Below, piece by piece: positions 38,971-48,532 of a stretch of 64,000 bases of DNA. This stretch comes from CAWAND01 sp963727915 (GTDB taxonomy: Bacteria; Chloroflexota; Anaerolineae; Anaerolineales; E44-bin32), in assembly GCA_963727915.1 (NCBI GenBank), contig CAVSID010000002.1:372001-436000 (forward strand), written 5' to 3'. Every line of letters starts with the position of its first letter. Position 1 is the first letter of the stretch. A model generated the notes under the pieces. That model searched no databases and was not told where the DNA came from. It was given only the letters and a program-made list of their open reading frames with translations. Both the position numbers and the translations under genes were made by a program.

Positions 38971-39876
38971 TTAGGCAGCAGCCCCGGCGGTCCCGGCTTT
39001 GGAGCTGCGGCTGCGGTGAACCAGCCAAATGCCGACCAGCACCACCACTCCGCTGGCCGCCTCCCATGGACCGATCCACTCGCCCAAGATCGGGCCGGCC
39101 AGGATCGCCGTCACCACCGGCTGGCCCAGCATGGTGGGAGAGACGATGGACGCCGGCAGGTGGCCCTGCGAATAGTTGACCGCCAGCCAGCCGAGCGCCT
39201 GCGGCCCCAGACCAAGGGCCACCAGATAGACATACGTGATTCCCGAATATCCAATCAACCCGCTGCCCGGTGACAATAGCGGCGGCGCACAGGATCAACG
39301 TGGCCGAGAGGCTCGAGATCCAGAAGAAGCTGACGGCATCCAACGCTTGACGCCCCCGCTGGGTCACCAAAAAGTAGGTGCCATAGAACATCCCGGCGAG
39401 CAAACCGAGCAAGGTGCCGAGACCCAAGCGGAAGGATTCCACGGCATCCAGGCCCAGCACCGCCACCGCCCCGAGCATGGTCAGCATCAGGCCAAACCAG
39501 AAGCGACGTCCCAAGGGCTCGCGGAAGATGAACAGGGCCCCCAAGCCCACCCATATCGGGGCTGTGTTGGCCAAGAGGGTCGGGTTGGTGGCGCCCGACA
39601 TGACCACGCCGGTTGACCAGGCCAGCAAGTCGCCGGCGAAGAAGACACCCGCCAGGAGCGCGGGCAACAGGGCAGCCCAGGTGAATCGGGGGCGTTGGCG
39701 TCGGCGCTGGAGGAACAACGGGCAGGGTGGCCATGACCCCGACGGCCATCCGGTAGAGCACGGCCACGACACCCGACGTCCCTGCCAGGCGGATCAAGAT
39801 CGCCGACGTTCCAATCGTGACCAATCCAAAGGCCAGGGCCAGAGGCGGAAGCCAGGGCGGTTAACGGAGCAGACAT
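38971..39876 (-). CDS. EamA/DMT family transporter (three frame breaks)
   Basis: A ~300-residue drug/metabolite exporter with ten helices in two EamA halves. Joined segments are VTIGTSAILIRLAGTSGVVA, GDLLAWSTGVVMSGATNPTL with LLANTAPIWVGLGALFIFRE, GLLAGMFYGTYFLVTQRGRQ, then ALGWLAVNYSQGHLPASIVS and LGQPVVTAILAGPILGEWIG. Breaks lie near 39845, 39720 and 39265. The start ATG at 39876 gives MSAPLTALASA. Substrate unknown. Confidence 0.83.
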
Positions 39877-40036
39877 GCGGGGATGATAATCGCTTGATGG
39901 ATGCAGGGCCAGCCCCCAGCGCGCCAGTCCACCCCTGGATCCTTTTTGTCGCACATCTCCCACAGCCGGCACCGCGTGTGATAAGGTTAGAGCCATCCAG
40001 CGGCCGCACCGAATTCCAGATCCACCCGAGGACCAC

Positions 40037-40878
40037 ATGTCCGTGATATGCGCCCACATCACCCCCGACGACGTCAAACGCCTACCCTGCCGAGCCGAAA
40101 GCCTGGAGGAAGCGGCCTTGGACGATCCCAAGGGTGTCTACACGGTCGCACGCACCTATCACCGGGACCAGACGGTGCTCTTCGACGCCCACCTTGACCG
40201 CCTTGAAGAATTCCGCCCAAAGGGAAGGGACGCCAATCAAACTCGACCGCCCACGGCTGCGGCGGGCTCTGCACGAGCTGGTGCAAGCTGCCGAGTTTCC
40301 TGAGACCCGCATGCGGCTGACCGTCCCCAGTGATGCGCCTCATGTCGTGGCGGTGACTTATGGAGAACATGCCCGTCCCTACCGGAGGCATACCGGCAGC
40401 AAGGCGTGAGGGCTGTCAGCGTTCGCTTCGCGCGTTCCCACCCCAGAGTTAAGAGCAACCGCCTGGAGGCGCTGCGCGCTCAGGTGCGCAGCCACATGCC
40501 GAGAGGACGCCTATGAGGGGCTCATCACTGGCCCCAAGGGGGAGATTCTGGAGGGGCTCAGCAGCAATTTCTACGCGATCGTGGATGGCGTGTTGCGCAC
40601 GGCGGAGGAATACGTGCTCCACGGCATCTCACGCCAGATCGTGCTAGCAGTCGCCGAGAATCTGATCCCCATCCGACTACAGCCTGTCACGATGGCCGAG
40701 CTCCCGACCATAGCCGAGGCCTTCATGAGCAGCAGCAGCCGCGGGATCTTGCCGGTGGTCGCCATCAACGAGGCGCCCGATGGGGACCGGAAGGCCTGGG
40801 CGGCTGACGAGCCAACTCATGATTGCCTATGACGCCTGGGTTGAAGACCATCTGGAGCCGTTGTGGCAGGGAGACTAG
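40037..40878 (+). CDS. Class IV aminotransferase (BCAT / D-amino acid / ADC lyase type; several frame breaks)
   Basis: A ~280-residue fold-type IV PLP enzyme. The family order is visible: GVYTVARTYHRDQTVLFDAH with LDRLEE, a helix with LRRALHELVQAAEFPETRMR, the PLP lysine region RVKSNRLEALRAQ, GPKGEILEGLSSNFYAIVDG, ISRQIVLAVAENLIPIRLQP, and AEAFMSSSSRGILPVVAINE. About four breaks occur (near 40215, 40385, 40505 and 40790). The C-terminus LTSQLMIAYDAWVEDHLEPL ends at 40878. Exact substrate unclear. Confidence 0.8.
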
Positions 40879-40957
40879 GTCCCACCTTAGGGAGCATCAG
40901 CTCACCCCAAACGGGCTTGCCGTAGGTTCCGAATCGATTTCGACGAGGCGCAAACTT

Positions 40958-41368
40958 GTGACCAAGATGCGGATGGCGAATGGCCTGATCATCCTGGGGG
41001 TGCTGGCCTGGCTCCCCTTCTTCTGGCAGCTTTCCCAGGGTGCCCGCCCCAACATCTTCCCCTACCTTATCTTGCACCTGACGGGAGTATTGAGCGGTGC
41101 CTGGCTGCGATCCCGTCGGCCCGTCGGATCTGACGTCCGGGCCATCGGCAAGGGAAGAATCCTCGCCAGCAAAATCCTGATCTACCTGGGCGTGCTGGCC
41201 TGGGTGCCGTACTTCTACCTGACAAGGATCGAAGCAGCCGACGTCGAAATGACGGGGTTTCTAGCGGCACACCTGACCGGTGTTCTGGGCGGAGCCGCCT
41301 TGCGCGGCAGCGTCGAGATTCAACGCCTGGTCGCCAGCCGACGGGGTGCTGTCCAGTCCGACGACTGA
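40958..41368 (+). CDS. Small membrane protein with internal duplication
   Basis: A ~136-residue protein containing two similar halves of about 60 residues. The first is NGLIILGVLAWLPFFWQLSQ ... LILHLTGVLSGAWLRSRRP. The second is SKILIYLGVLAWVPYFYLTR ... LAAHLTGVLGGAALRGSVE. Each half has two hydrophobic helices separated by a short loop, giving about four transmembrane segments. No family recognised. The GTG at 40958 follows GAGGCG; an upstream extension has no ribosome site. Confidence 0.7.
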   Translation: MTKMRMANGLIILGVLAWLPFFWQLSQGARPNIFPYLILHLTGVLSGAWLRSRRPVGSDVRAIGKGRILASKILIYLGVLAWVPYFYLTRIEAADVEMTGFLAAHLTGVLGGAALRGSVEIQRLVASRRGAVQSDD

Positions 41369-41387
41369 GATCCACCAGCGGTTCCGT

Positions 41388-41405
41388 TTGTGAAATTCGT
41401 CACAA
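41388..41405 (-). promoter_or_regulatory. TTGTGA-N6-TCACAA dyad B
   Basis: On minus the sequence reads TTGTGACGAATTTCACAA, a perfect inverted repeat. It lies in the 57-bp gap between two convergent genes (stops at 41368 and 41426), so no promoter target is apparent. Confidence 0.5.
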
Positions 41406-41425
41406 GGCCAAAGGCTGGCCGAGGG

Positions 41426-42723
41426 TCAGCCCTCGGGGGTGTTAGTTTCCGTCGGCGTGAAGGTCGGCGTCGGTTCCAAAGTGAAGGTGGCCGTGGCTCC
41501 CGTGGTCGGGCTCGGCGTCAGGGTGTTGGTAGCCGGCGCGGAGGTCGCCGTGAATGTGGCCGTGGCACCCGGGGCGGACGTGGCGCTGGGTGTGGCTGTG
41601 AAGACCTCGAACGTGGGCGTACCGGGCGTGGCGGTTTCCGAGGCTGTGGCTGTGGCGGGCTCGGCCGTGGCCGTCAGGCAGGCCTTATAGGCGGCCGTGG
41701 CCGTCGGGTAAAGCGGAGGGTTGTCGCGGGTGGTCAGCGAGGCGTCGTACTGGTCAACGGCAGCGCAATAGTCTTTGTCGTGTGAGACCAACAGATCGCC
41801 GTAGCTGGCTGCCGACACGGCATACTTGTAGCAGGAATCCCACACTCCGGCCGCACAAAGACTGCTGAAGTTGCCGGCAGCTTGCAGCCAGTCCAGCCCA
41901 TAGAAGCTGTTGGCGTACAGGTAGAACTCGGCTGTGCGTCTGCCAGCTGGCCGCCTGACTATCGAGCGCGCCGAAACGGGAGGCCAGCGTCAGGTCGTAG
42001 ATCCCCTGCTCTTGCTCCCCATTCAATATCTCGCCGACCCCGCGATTTCGTAGCGCACCAAAGAACATCTGGTTGACCTGATCCAGCTGGTACCCAGGGT
42101 CCTTGTGCCTCAGCGCCAGCAGGAGATCGACCGTTTGATCCCAGTTTTGCTGGCTGAGGGCGCTCTGGGCAGCCGAGAACAGGCCTTCCAGAGTTTGTAC
42201 ACTCAACGTGGGCGTGGGTGTGTTGATCACCTCGGTCGGCGGAGGCGGCGGTGTCGATGTCGGTTGATTCAGGCCCTGAAGCGTGAGGTCCAACAAATCA
42301 CGGACGCTGGGGTAATTCGGATCCACCTGCAGGATGTATTCGAAACGCTGGTGGGCAATCTGCAGGCGGCCGTTCTGCAAATCGGCCACGCCGAGATCAA
42401 ACTGCTCTTGCAGCAGGCTCGCCTGCTCTGTAGCCTTCTGGCTGGTCCGTTCCTGCTCGCCTCCCATGTAGCCCGTAGCCGCGGAAGCACCCAGCACCAC
42501 CACGGCCAGCACCGCCCCGGCCAAGAATCCATGGCCAGTAACCGAGGCCGCGGCCGCCCGCCATTCTGTTTGGCGTGGATGGGTTGGGTTTCCCCGGCGC
42601 TTGTCGGCCGAGTGGCCGACGTCGTATTCGGTCGGGTTAGGCCAGCGTCTTGCGGCCGGGTCTGACCCGCATCCTGAGGTGGGTCAGACCGGCATCCTGG
42701 GGACGGGTCTCGTCGTTGTTCAT
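41426..42723 (-). CDS. Membrane-anchored TPR-like protein with Thr/Ala-rich tail (frame breaks)
   Basis: A ~430-residue protein. The ATG at 42723 begins an N-terminal octapeptide repeat (RPQDAGLT, PPQDAGQT and RPQDAGLT, then RPNTTSAT and RPTSAGET). One transmembrane helix follows (AGAVLAVVVLGASAATGYMG), then a TPR-like segment (VADLQNGRLQIAHQRFEYIL with QVDPNYPSVRDLL), helical pairs, and a long Thr/Ala/Pro tail (ATFTLEPTPTFTPTETNTPE). Breaks are near 42675, 42530 and 41935. The domain after the helix is likely extracellular. It follows the LCP gene with which it probably forms an operon. Confidence 0.7.
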
Positions 42724-43851
42724 GGTTGGCTCGCGCCTCAATCGGGCTCACTGAGGGGCCGATGGCGCTCGAATTGACAAAGATCTGGTCCCGAAGCAGG
42801 CGGATTTGATCGGGCACCGGTCGCAGTACCTGAGCGCCGTCCGGGCGAGTGTAGAAGCCGACCATCTTCGGCGGGGAAATTACACCGCTGGTGATATCGG
42901 TTTTGGGGATGTGTATTGCCAGCCAGCCCAGCGACACCATGTCTTGGAGGGACATGTTGCTTCGGATGCCTGAAGAAATCTCCTGGTACAGGCGTGGGGC
43001 CTTCGAGATGAGCGTCGGAACCATGTTAAATCCCACCACGCGGTCGATGATCGCCAAGGCGACCTGTTGCTGTCGCTGAGCGCGGCCGAAGTCGTCCCCG
43101 GCACCCTTGCGCACCCGGGCATAAGCCAGGGTCTGCGCGACCGTCGAGGTGGTGCGGCTTGGGCTCAAGCCACAGGCTAGTTTGGCCGATGGGAGAGATC
43201 TTGATGCGTTCGGTGACGAGCACGTCGATCGCCACCGATCTCATCAATCATGCGTTCAAAGGCCGAGAAGTCGATCACGGCATAGTACTGGATCGGTACG
43301 CCGATCACCGATTCAACCGTCTTGACCGCCAGTCCGGGACCGCCGCCAGGGAGACGGTTAGATTCTCCGTAGGTGTAGGCCGTGTTGATGCGGTTGAAGC
43401 CGAAACCGGGGATCTCGACCCATAGGTCACGCGGGATGGAAAGCATCCCCGCCTTCATGGTCAAGAGGATCGATCGTGATCAACATCATCGTGTCGGTGC
43501 GCGGGGCGCCGCTGCCCGCCAGCCAATCCCGGTAGTCCAGCCCCATCAGAAGGACCGTCACCCGGCTGTTGCCCGTCCAGGGCGGCGCCGTGGCTTCCAA
43601 GGGCACCAGCGTGGGCGTGGGACCGGCTGGGTGGACCCGGCCCGGGCTGGGTCGGCTGGGGGTTGAAGCGGTCCAACGCAAATCCCCCGCCCGTGGCCAC
43701 GGTCTGCCTGCACGACGTCGTGAACGATGTAGGCTGCCACAGCCAGGGCGACCACAAACGCCACGCCGATCCCAACGACCATAAGGTCATACCACCTGGG
43801 TCGGGAGGCGGTGCTGGATGTGCGCTTGGGTGGATTGGGGCGGGTCGCCAT
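42720..43851 (-). CDS. LytR-CpsA-Psr (LCP) family protein (multiple frame breaks)
   Basis: A ~370-residue protein anchored by an N-terminal helix (DLMVVGIGVAFVVALAVAAY). LCP motifs in the joined frames are VTVLLMGLDYRD, RTDTMMLITIDP, MLSIPRDLWVEIPGFGFNRI with NTAYTYG, and AVKTVESVIGVPIQYYAVID. LCP proteins transfer polyprenyl-linked glycopolymers to the cell wall or to proteins. Breaks fall near 43690, 43465, 43240 and 43150. The 3' end is not certain because the frame reading VNSSAIGPSVSPIEARANHE lacks a stop at 42720, where a TGA overlaps the next ATG. Confidence 0.78.
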
Positions 43852-43927
43852 GTCTGCCTCATGGCTCGGTTGCAGAACTCGAAGGCCATTCTATCGCGAA
43901 GGCGATAAGATGGGCAGTTGAAGACGG

Positions 43928-44528
43928 ATGACAACAAGGCCAAGAGTCTTGTTGGAAGGGCAGCCTGGCTTTGTTCTCGCGCGAACGAAGGCTTCAGAAA
44001 CCCAAGGGATTGCTGCCGTCCTGCGCAGGCCGTTCGTCAGTGGCGTCTGGGCCGACGTTGGCTGCGGCGACGGAGTGTTCGCCCAGGTGCTGTCGGAGCT
44101 CATGGGGGAGCGGGCCGTCATCGTTGGGATGGACCGCAATCCCTCCGGATCTGTTCAGCCTGCTCTCGTGGGCAGAGGCGTCAAGCGCCTCCCGGGTGGT
44201 GCAGGCAGTCCAAGCTGACTTTCTGCGGCCCTTCCCTTTCAAGGATCTTGCCGGCGTGCTGGCCGCCAATATTCTGCATTTCGTGCCGGATTCCGGCAAA
44301 GGCGCGGTTTTGGGCCAGTTCCTGTCTGCGCTGATGGCGGGCGGCCAGCTGATCATCGTCGAGTACAACGCCGCCCGCGGCAACCGCGCGGTGCCATATC
44401 CCTGCAAAGCGTCGGCGTGGCTCGAGTTGGCAGAACAGGTGGGATTTGAGGCCGGTCGGGTGGCGGCGCGGACGCCGTCTTCTTTCCTGGGCGAAATGGT
44501 GGCGATTTCTGCGCTGCGGCCGGTCTGA
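43928..44528 (+). CDS. Class I SAM-dependent methyltransferase (one frame break)
   Basis: A ~200-residue methyltransferase. Motif I is WADVGCGDGVFAQVLSELMG, then AVIVGMDRNP at motif II. After a break near 44145 the second frame gives VQADFLRPFPFKDLAGVLAA, with NILHFVPDSG at motif IV, GGQLIIVEYNAARG and WLELAEQVGFEAGRV. Substrate unknown. The gene is divergent from the LCP gene and ends four bases before the end of typA. Confidence 0.82.
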
Positions 44529-44531
44529 GGT

Positions 44532-46393
44532 CTAGGCCAACAGACCTTCTTTGGCGCGCTTGATTCCGCCGGCCCCGCTTTTCGGTATCGAGGATCCGTT
44601 TCCGGATGCGGTAGCTCTCAGGCGTGACTTCGAGCAGTTCGTCGTCAGCCAGATACTCGATGGCCTCGTCCAGGCTCATCATCCGCGGGGCGGCCAGCCG
44701 GACCTCGATGTCCTTGGTAGAGGAACGCATGTTGGTGAGATGCTTCTTCTTGCACACATTGACCGCCAGATCTTCGGGCCGCTGGTGTTCACCGACCACC
44801 ATGCCCTCGTAGACCTCCATGCCCGGGACGACGAACAGCTCGCCCCTTGCCTCGGCGTTCTTCAAGCCGAAGGTGGTGGTGGTACCGGGCTCCCAGGCGA
44901 CCAGCGATCCAGTAGTGCGGGAATTCGATGGCGCCGGCATACGGCAGATAGCCGTGAAACAGGGCGTGCATGACGCCCTCGCCACGTGTCGACGTCAGGA
45001 ACTGCTGGCGAAATCCCATCAGGCCGCGCGTGGGCACAATGAAGGTCAGGCGCACGCCTTCATCGCCCATGTCGGTCATATCGACCATCTGGCCCCGCCG
45101 GGCGCCCAGCATTTCCACAACCGTTCCCATCGTATCCGCGCGTGGCTTCGATATGCACTTCTTCGAACGGCTCCAGGATCTCCACCGGCGGCGCTCTCCT
45201 TCAGGATGACCTGAGGACGAGAAACCTGAAATTCGTAACCTTCGCGGCGCATGGTTTCGATCAATATCGCCAGGTGCAGCTCGCCTCGCCCTGAAACAAG
45301 AAAGGTCTCCGCCGATTCGCCCGTCTTCAACGCGCAAGGCGACATTGTGCCGCAGCTCGTCGAACAATCGGTCGCGAAGTTTGCGCGACGTGCCCCAGCG
45401 CCCTTCCCGCCCAGCCATGGGCGAGGTGTTGACACCGAAGGTCATGCGAACGGTGGGTTCCTCGACGCGAATGGCGGGGAGTGCCACTGGCTGATCGGGG
45501 TCGGCCAGGGTCTCGCCGATGGCCACTTCCTCTAGCCCGGCGATTACCACGATTTCACCCGCCTGGGCGGCGTCGACCTCCTTGCGCTCCAACCCGTCAT
45601 GCACATACAGATAGCGGGCCTGTTCATCGACGCGGGTGCCATCCAACTTCAGGCGGGCGACGGCCTGGCCGGCGTGGAGCTCCCCGGCCGAAATCCGCCC
45701 GACGGCGGTGACGCCACGGTAGTCGTCGTAGCCGAGATTAGTGACCAGCATTTGGAGCGGCGCCAGCCGGTCGACGTTCGGCGGCGGCACATTGCGCAGG
45801 ATCGACTCAAACAGCGGGCCCAGATCCGGCCCCAACTCGGGCGTCAAACCGGCCTGCCCGGTGACGGCGTTGGTGTAGACGACCGGGAAGTCGGCCTGCT
45901 CGTCGCTGGCGCCCAGTTCCACGAAGAGATCGAAGGTCTGGTTGAGACAACGGACCGGGTCGGCCCCTTTCCGGTCGACCTTATTGATCACCACCAGTGC
46001 CCGATGGTTCAGGGCCAGGGCTTTCTTGAGCACGAACCGCGTTTGCGGCATGGGGCCTTCGGCTGCGTCCACCAGGAGCAAGACGCCGTCGACCATGTTT
46101 AACACGCGCTCCACCTCGCCGCCAAAGTCGGCGTGGCCCGGGGTGTCGACGATGTTGATCTTGACCTCTTGCTCCGCCTTTGCATCCCAGATGTGGATGG
46201 CGGTGTTTTTCGCCAGGATCGTTATTCCCCGCTCGCGCTCGAGGTCGTTCGAGTCCATGACCCGTTCTATGACGGTCTGGTTTTCCCGAAACACGCGCGC
46301 CTGCCGCAGCAGACCATCGACCAGGGTCGTCTTTCCATGGTCGACGTGGGCGATGATAGCGATGTTGCGCAGATCTGTTCTAGGTTCGAGCAT
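44532..46393 (-). CDS. typA: GTP-binding protein TypA/BipA (several frame breaks)
   Basis: A ~610-residue ribosome-associated translational GTPase. The P-loop is AHVDHGKTT with RERGITI switch I, IVDTPGHADFGGEVERVL switch II, NKVDRKGADP and downstream EF-G-like domains (GQAVARLKLDGTRVDEQARY, VSGRGELHLAILIETMRREG and RGLMGFRQQFLTSTRGEG). The C-terminal TypA domain has LAVNVCKKKHLTNMRSSTKD and LDEAIEYLADDELLEVTPES. Breaks are near 45320, 45200, 45140, 44915 and 44570. The last stretch (GGIKRAKEGLLA) ends at 44532. The ATG at 46393 (MLEPRTDLRNIAIIAHVDHG) is preferred over 46399. Confidence 0.92.
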
Positions 46394-46426
46394 GTTCATC
46401 CACCAACAGCTTTCCAAAGATGCAAA

Positions 46427-46451
46427 GACCTCGGGCCAAGGGCGCGAGGTC
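46427..46451 (-). promoter_or_regulatory. Hairpin in the typA leader
   Basis: On minus, GACCTCG, an 11-nt loop and CGAGGTC form a 7-bp stem followed by TTTGCATCTTT, located 34 nt upstream of the typA start. It may be an attenuator or leader structure. No T-box or riboswitch core was found. Confidence 0.35.
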
Positions 46452-46661
46452 CTTCGATGTCCCAGCAGCTAATCTCCTTGATTCTACCAGAAGTCTTCTC
46501 AGCCCGCCCCACCCGAGTTGGGACACCATTCCTGGCCATTGCCGCTGATAGCAGTGTGGCTTAGAATGCAGCCTTCCTCAGCCAGCGGCAGGCCCCCAGT
46601 CCGTCTACCGGCCGTGCCGGATCGTCGCAGGGCGCATCGGGTTCTCTGGGAGGAGTCAGGC

Positions 46662-47555
46662 ATGGAACGCTCTCGTATACTCAACCCCATTGTGTCAATC
46701 TTCATCCTCGGCCTGGGCACGCAGCTATGCGCCCTGCCCGGACCCGGCACCACGACGATCAAGGGCGTCGTGTGGGTTGACGCCGATGCCAACGGCCTCC
46801 GCGATCCGGGCGAGGCCGGCCGGTCCGGCGTCGCCGTCGATCTTGTGACAGCCGCCAATTCAAAAATCGCCGCATCCACGTCCAGCGATGATTCGGGCGC
46901 TTTCGCTTTTGAGGGCGTCCAGAAGCTTGCCTACCGGGTGGCTTTCACGTTGCCCGAAGGCTACACATTCAGCCCGCAGGACCAAGGCCTGGATGATGGG
47001 CTGGATAGTGACGTCAACCCGGGCGGAAGCTTCCCAGGACAGACCGAGAGCTTTGTGCCGGGCGACAGCACTTTGGTGGCCTGGGACGCCGGGCTGGTTC
47101 CCAGTCCGGCTTTGCCGCCCTCTCCACCAGCGACGGCCGAGCCAGCTCCGGCAACCCCACTTCCTACGCCCGAGCCCGTAACCCAGGCCGCCGGCGATTA
47201 TCGCGTTCAGTATATTGTGGCGATCGACACCGGCGAAAACGCTGCGCTCGTCAACCTACCGCCGATTGGCACGCTGCACGTTTCCCAGGACGGGGATCAC
47301 CTAACAATGGAGATCGAAGGCGCCGATCCCGACCAAACGCGGATCACGTTCGACACAACGCTGGAGGGGGTTGGGACTGCGACAGCGTTTGCGTCGAGCC
47401 GAGTGGCGGGCATCCCAGATGTGAGCACCCAGATCGCGGGAGGCTTTTTGAGGCCCGAACGCGGGGACATCCAGGTCTCATTTACGCTCGAGATCGGTGT
47501 CAATGGCGAGCTCCCCGGGGGGCAGGAGGTGGTCTACTCCGTCGTCTCCGAGTGA
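46662..47555 (+). CDS. Secreted protein with SdrD-B-like domain
   Basis: A ~297-residue secreted protein. The signal peptide is IVSIFILGLGTQLCALPGPG. The SdrD B-like domain is IKGVVWVDADANGLRDPGEA, then RSGVAVDLVTA and FEGVQKLAYRVAFTLPEGYT, with the typical LDDGLDSDVNPGG metal-binding loop. A Pro/Ala linker leads to a second beta-rich domain (VNLPPIGTLHVSQDGDHLTM). No catalytic motif recognised. The ATG has GGGAGGAG upstream. Confidence 0.75.
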   Translation: MERSRILNPIVSIFILGLGTQLCALPGPGTTTIKGVVWVDADANGLRDPGEAGRSGVAVDLVTAANSKIAASTSSDDSGAFAFEGVQKLAYRVAFTLPEGYTFSPQDQGLDDGLDSDVNPGGSFPGQTESFVPGDSTLVAWDAGLVPSPALPPSPPATAEPAPATPLPTPEPVTQAAGDYRVQYIVAIDTGENAALVNLPPIGTLHVSQDGDHLTMEIEGADPDQTRITFDTTLEGVGTATAFASSRVAGIPDVSTQIAGGFLRPERGDIQVSFTLEIGVNGELPGGQEVVYSVVSE

Positions 47556-47653
47556 CCCGAGCTGCCAAACTCGCCCGAGTGAATGCGCTGAGACCGGGTC
47601 CCCGCAGATGTGGCGCCGGCCCGGCTGGGCGCAGCTAATTGCGCAGCTTGAGG

Positions 47654-48308
47654 CTACGTTCTGACCAAGCGAGCAAGCTGGCGGCGAAAGCTCGGCGCGC
47701 CGCCATGCGCCGGGTGGCGCATCTCGACCGCCGCCATCCCGGCGGTCTGCAGGCTCGCGGCGGCCACCTTGCCAACCGCCGCCAGGCGCGCCCCAGGGAA
47801 CAAGCTCAGCACCGATTTTAGGGCCGGCTCGCCCAACGTCAATTCTGCGGAAGTCGGGCGCCGGTTTGAGAGCAGACCTCGCTCCGGCCGATAAGGATGC
47901 CAGGCGAACGTGTTCCACAAGACGACGTCCAGCGGATTCAACCCCACCTCTCGCATGGCTCCCCACACAATGGTTGCCGTCGGCTCGCTAAACCCCTTCG
48001 GCTTGAGACGTTGTCGGCTGGTCCGCTCCGCGCACAGGCCCGGCAGCACGCTAGTTGGATGCACCCCGCTCTCGGCCATATGCCCCAACAAGATTCGTTC
48101 CGATGTCATCGGAACACCGCTGAAATGGCCGCCCTGGTAGCCCATCGCCTCGGCCACCAACACCCAAGTTGCACGGCCGCGGGCGCGCCTCCAAGTAGTG
48201 CGCAAGCTGTGCGCGACGGATCACCGGCCCTCGGCGGCCACAACCGTTTTCCCGGTCAACATCTGCCCAGGGGTTGAACACCGGGCCAATGAAACGCGCT
48301 TCAGCCAA
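47654..48308 (-). CDS. Uracil-DNA glycosylase family protein (one frame break)
   Basis: A ~218-residue UDG-superfamily enzyme that removes uracil from DNA. The start ATG at 48308 (MLAEARFIGPVFNPWADVDR) has GGAGG 8 nt upstream, better than the ATG at 48341. Motifs are WVLVAEAMGYQGGHFSGVPM with TSERILLGH, a second block VVLWNTFAWHPYRPERGLL and C-terminal RHPAHGGAPSFRRQL. A break near 48195 falls before the first motif. A palindromic dyad lies 34 nt upstream of the start. It may be a family with a broader substrate range than classical Ung. Confidence 0.82.
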
Positions 48309-48341
48309 CATATGCACGACCTCCGACACGCTGTGTGCCAT

Positions 48342-48359
48342 TTGTGAAATCCCTCACAA
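48342..48359 (-). promoter_or_regulatory. TTGTGA-N6-TCACAA dyad C, upstream of the UDG gene
   Basis: On minus the sequence reads TTGTGAGGGATTTCACAA. It lies 34 nt upstream of the inferred UDG start codon at 48308 and just upstream of the alternative start at 48341. Perfect palindrome, CRP/FNR-like in form. Confidence 0.7.
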
Positions 48360-48469
48360 TGCCTGAGCGCGGCCATTCCTTAGCGTGCCTATGCGCAGTT
48401 CAGCCGCGGCAACTTTGCTCAAAATAGCCTAACACAGGCGGTGCCTGGCGCGCCAAGCGCTGGATATGC

Positions 48470-48501
48470 GCACGGGCGCAGCTTGGCGGCTGCGCCCGTG
48501 C
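48470..48501 (-). terminator. Probable terminator after the GH43-like gene
   Basis: GCACGGGCGCAG, 8-nt loop and CTGCGCCCGTGC form a perfect 12-bp stem 32 nt beyond the minus-strand stop at 48533. There is no T-run, so this is a hairpin without a canonical tail. Confidence 0.45.
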
Positions 48502-48532
48502 CTGCCGGAGGAAGAATGAGCGCTGCGGCGCC

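Noticed and set aside
46393..46520. T-box or riboswitch in the typA leader
   Set aside because: Only a single hairpin is seen; no specifier loop, antiterminator core or ligand-binding core is present.
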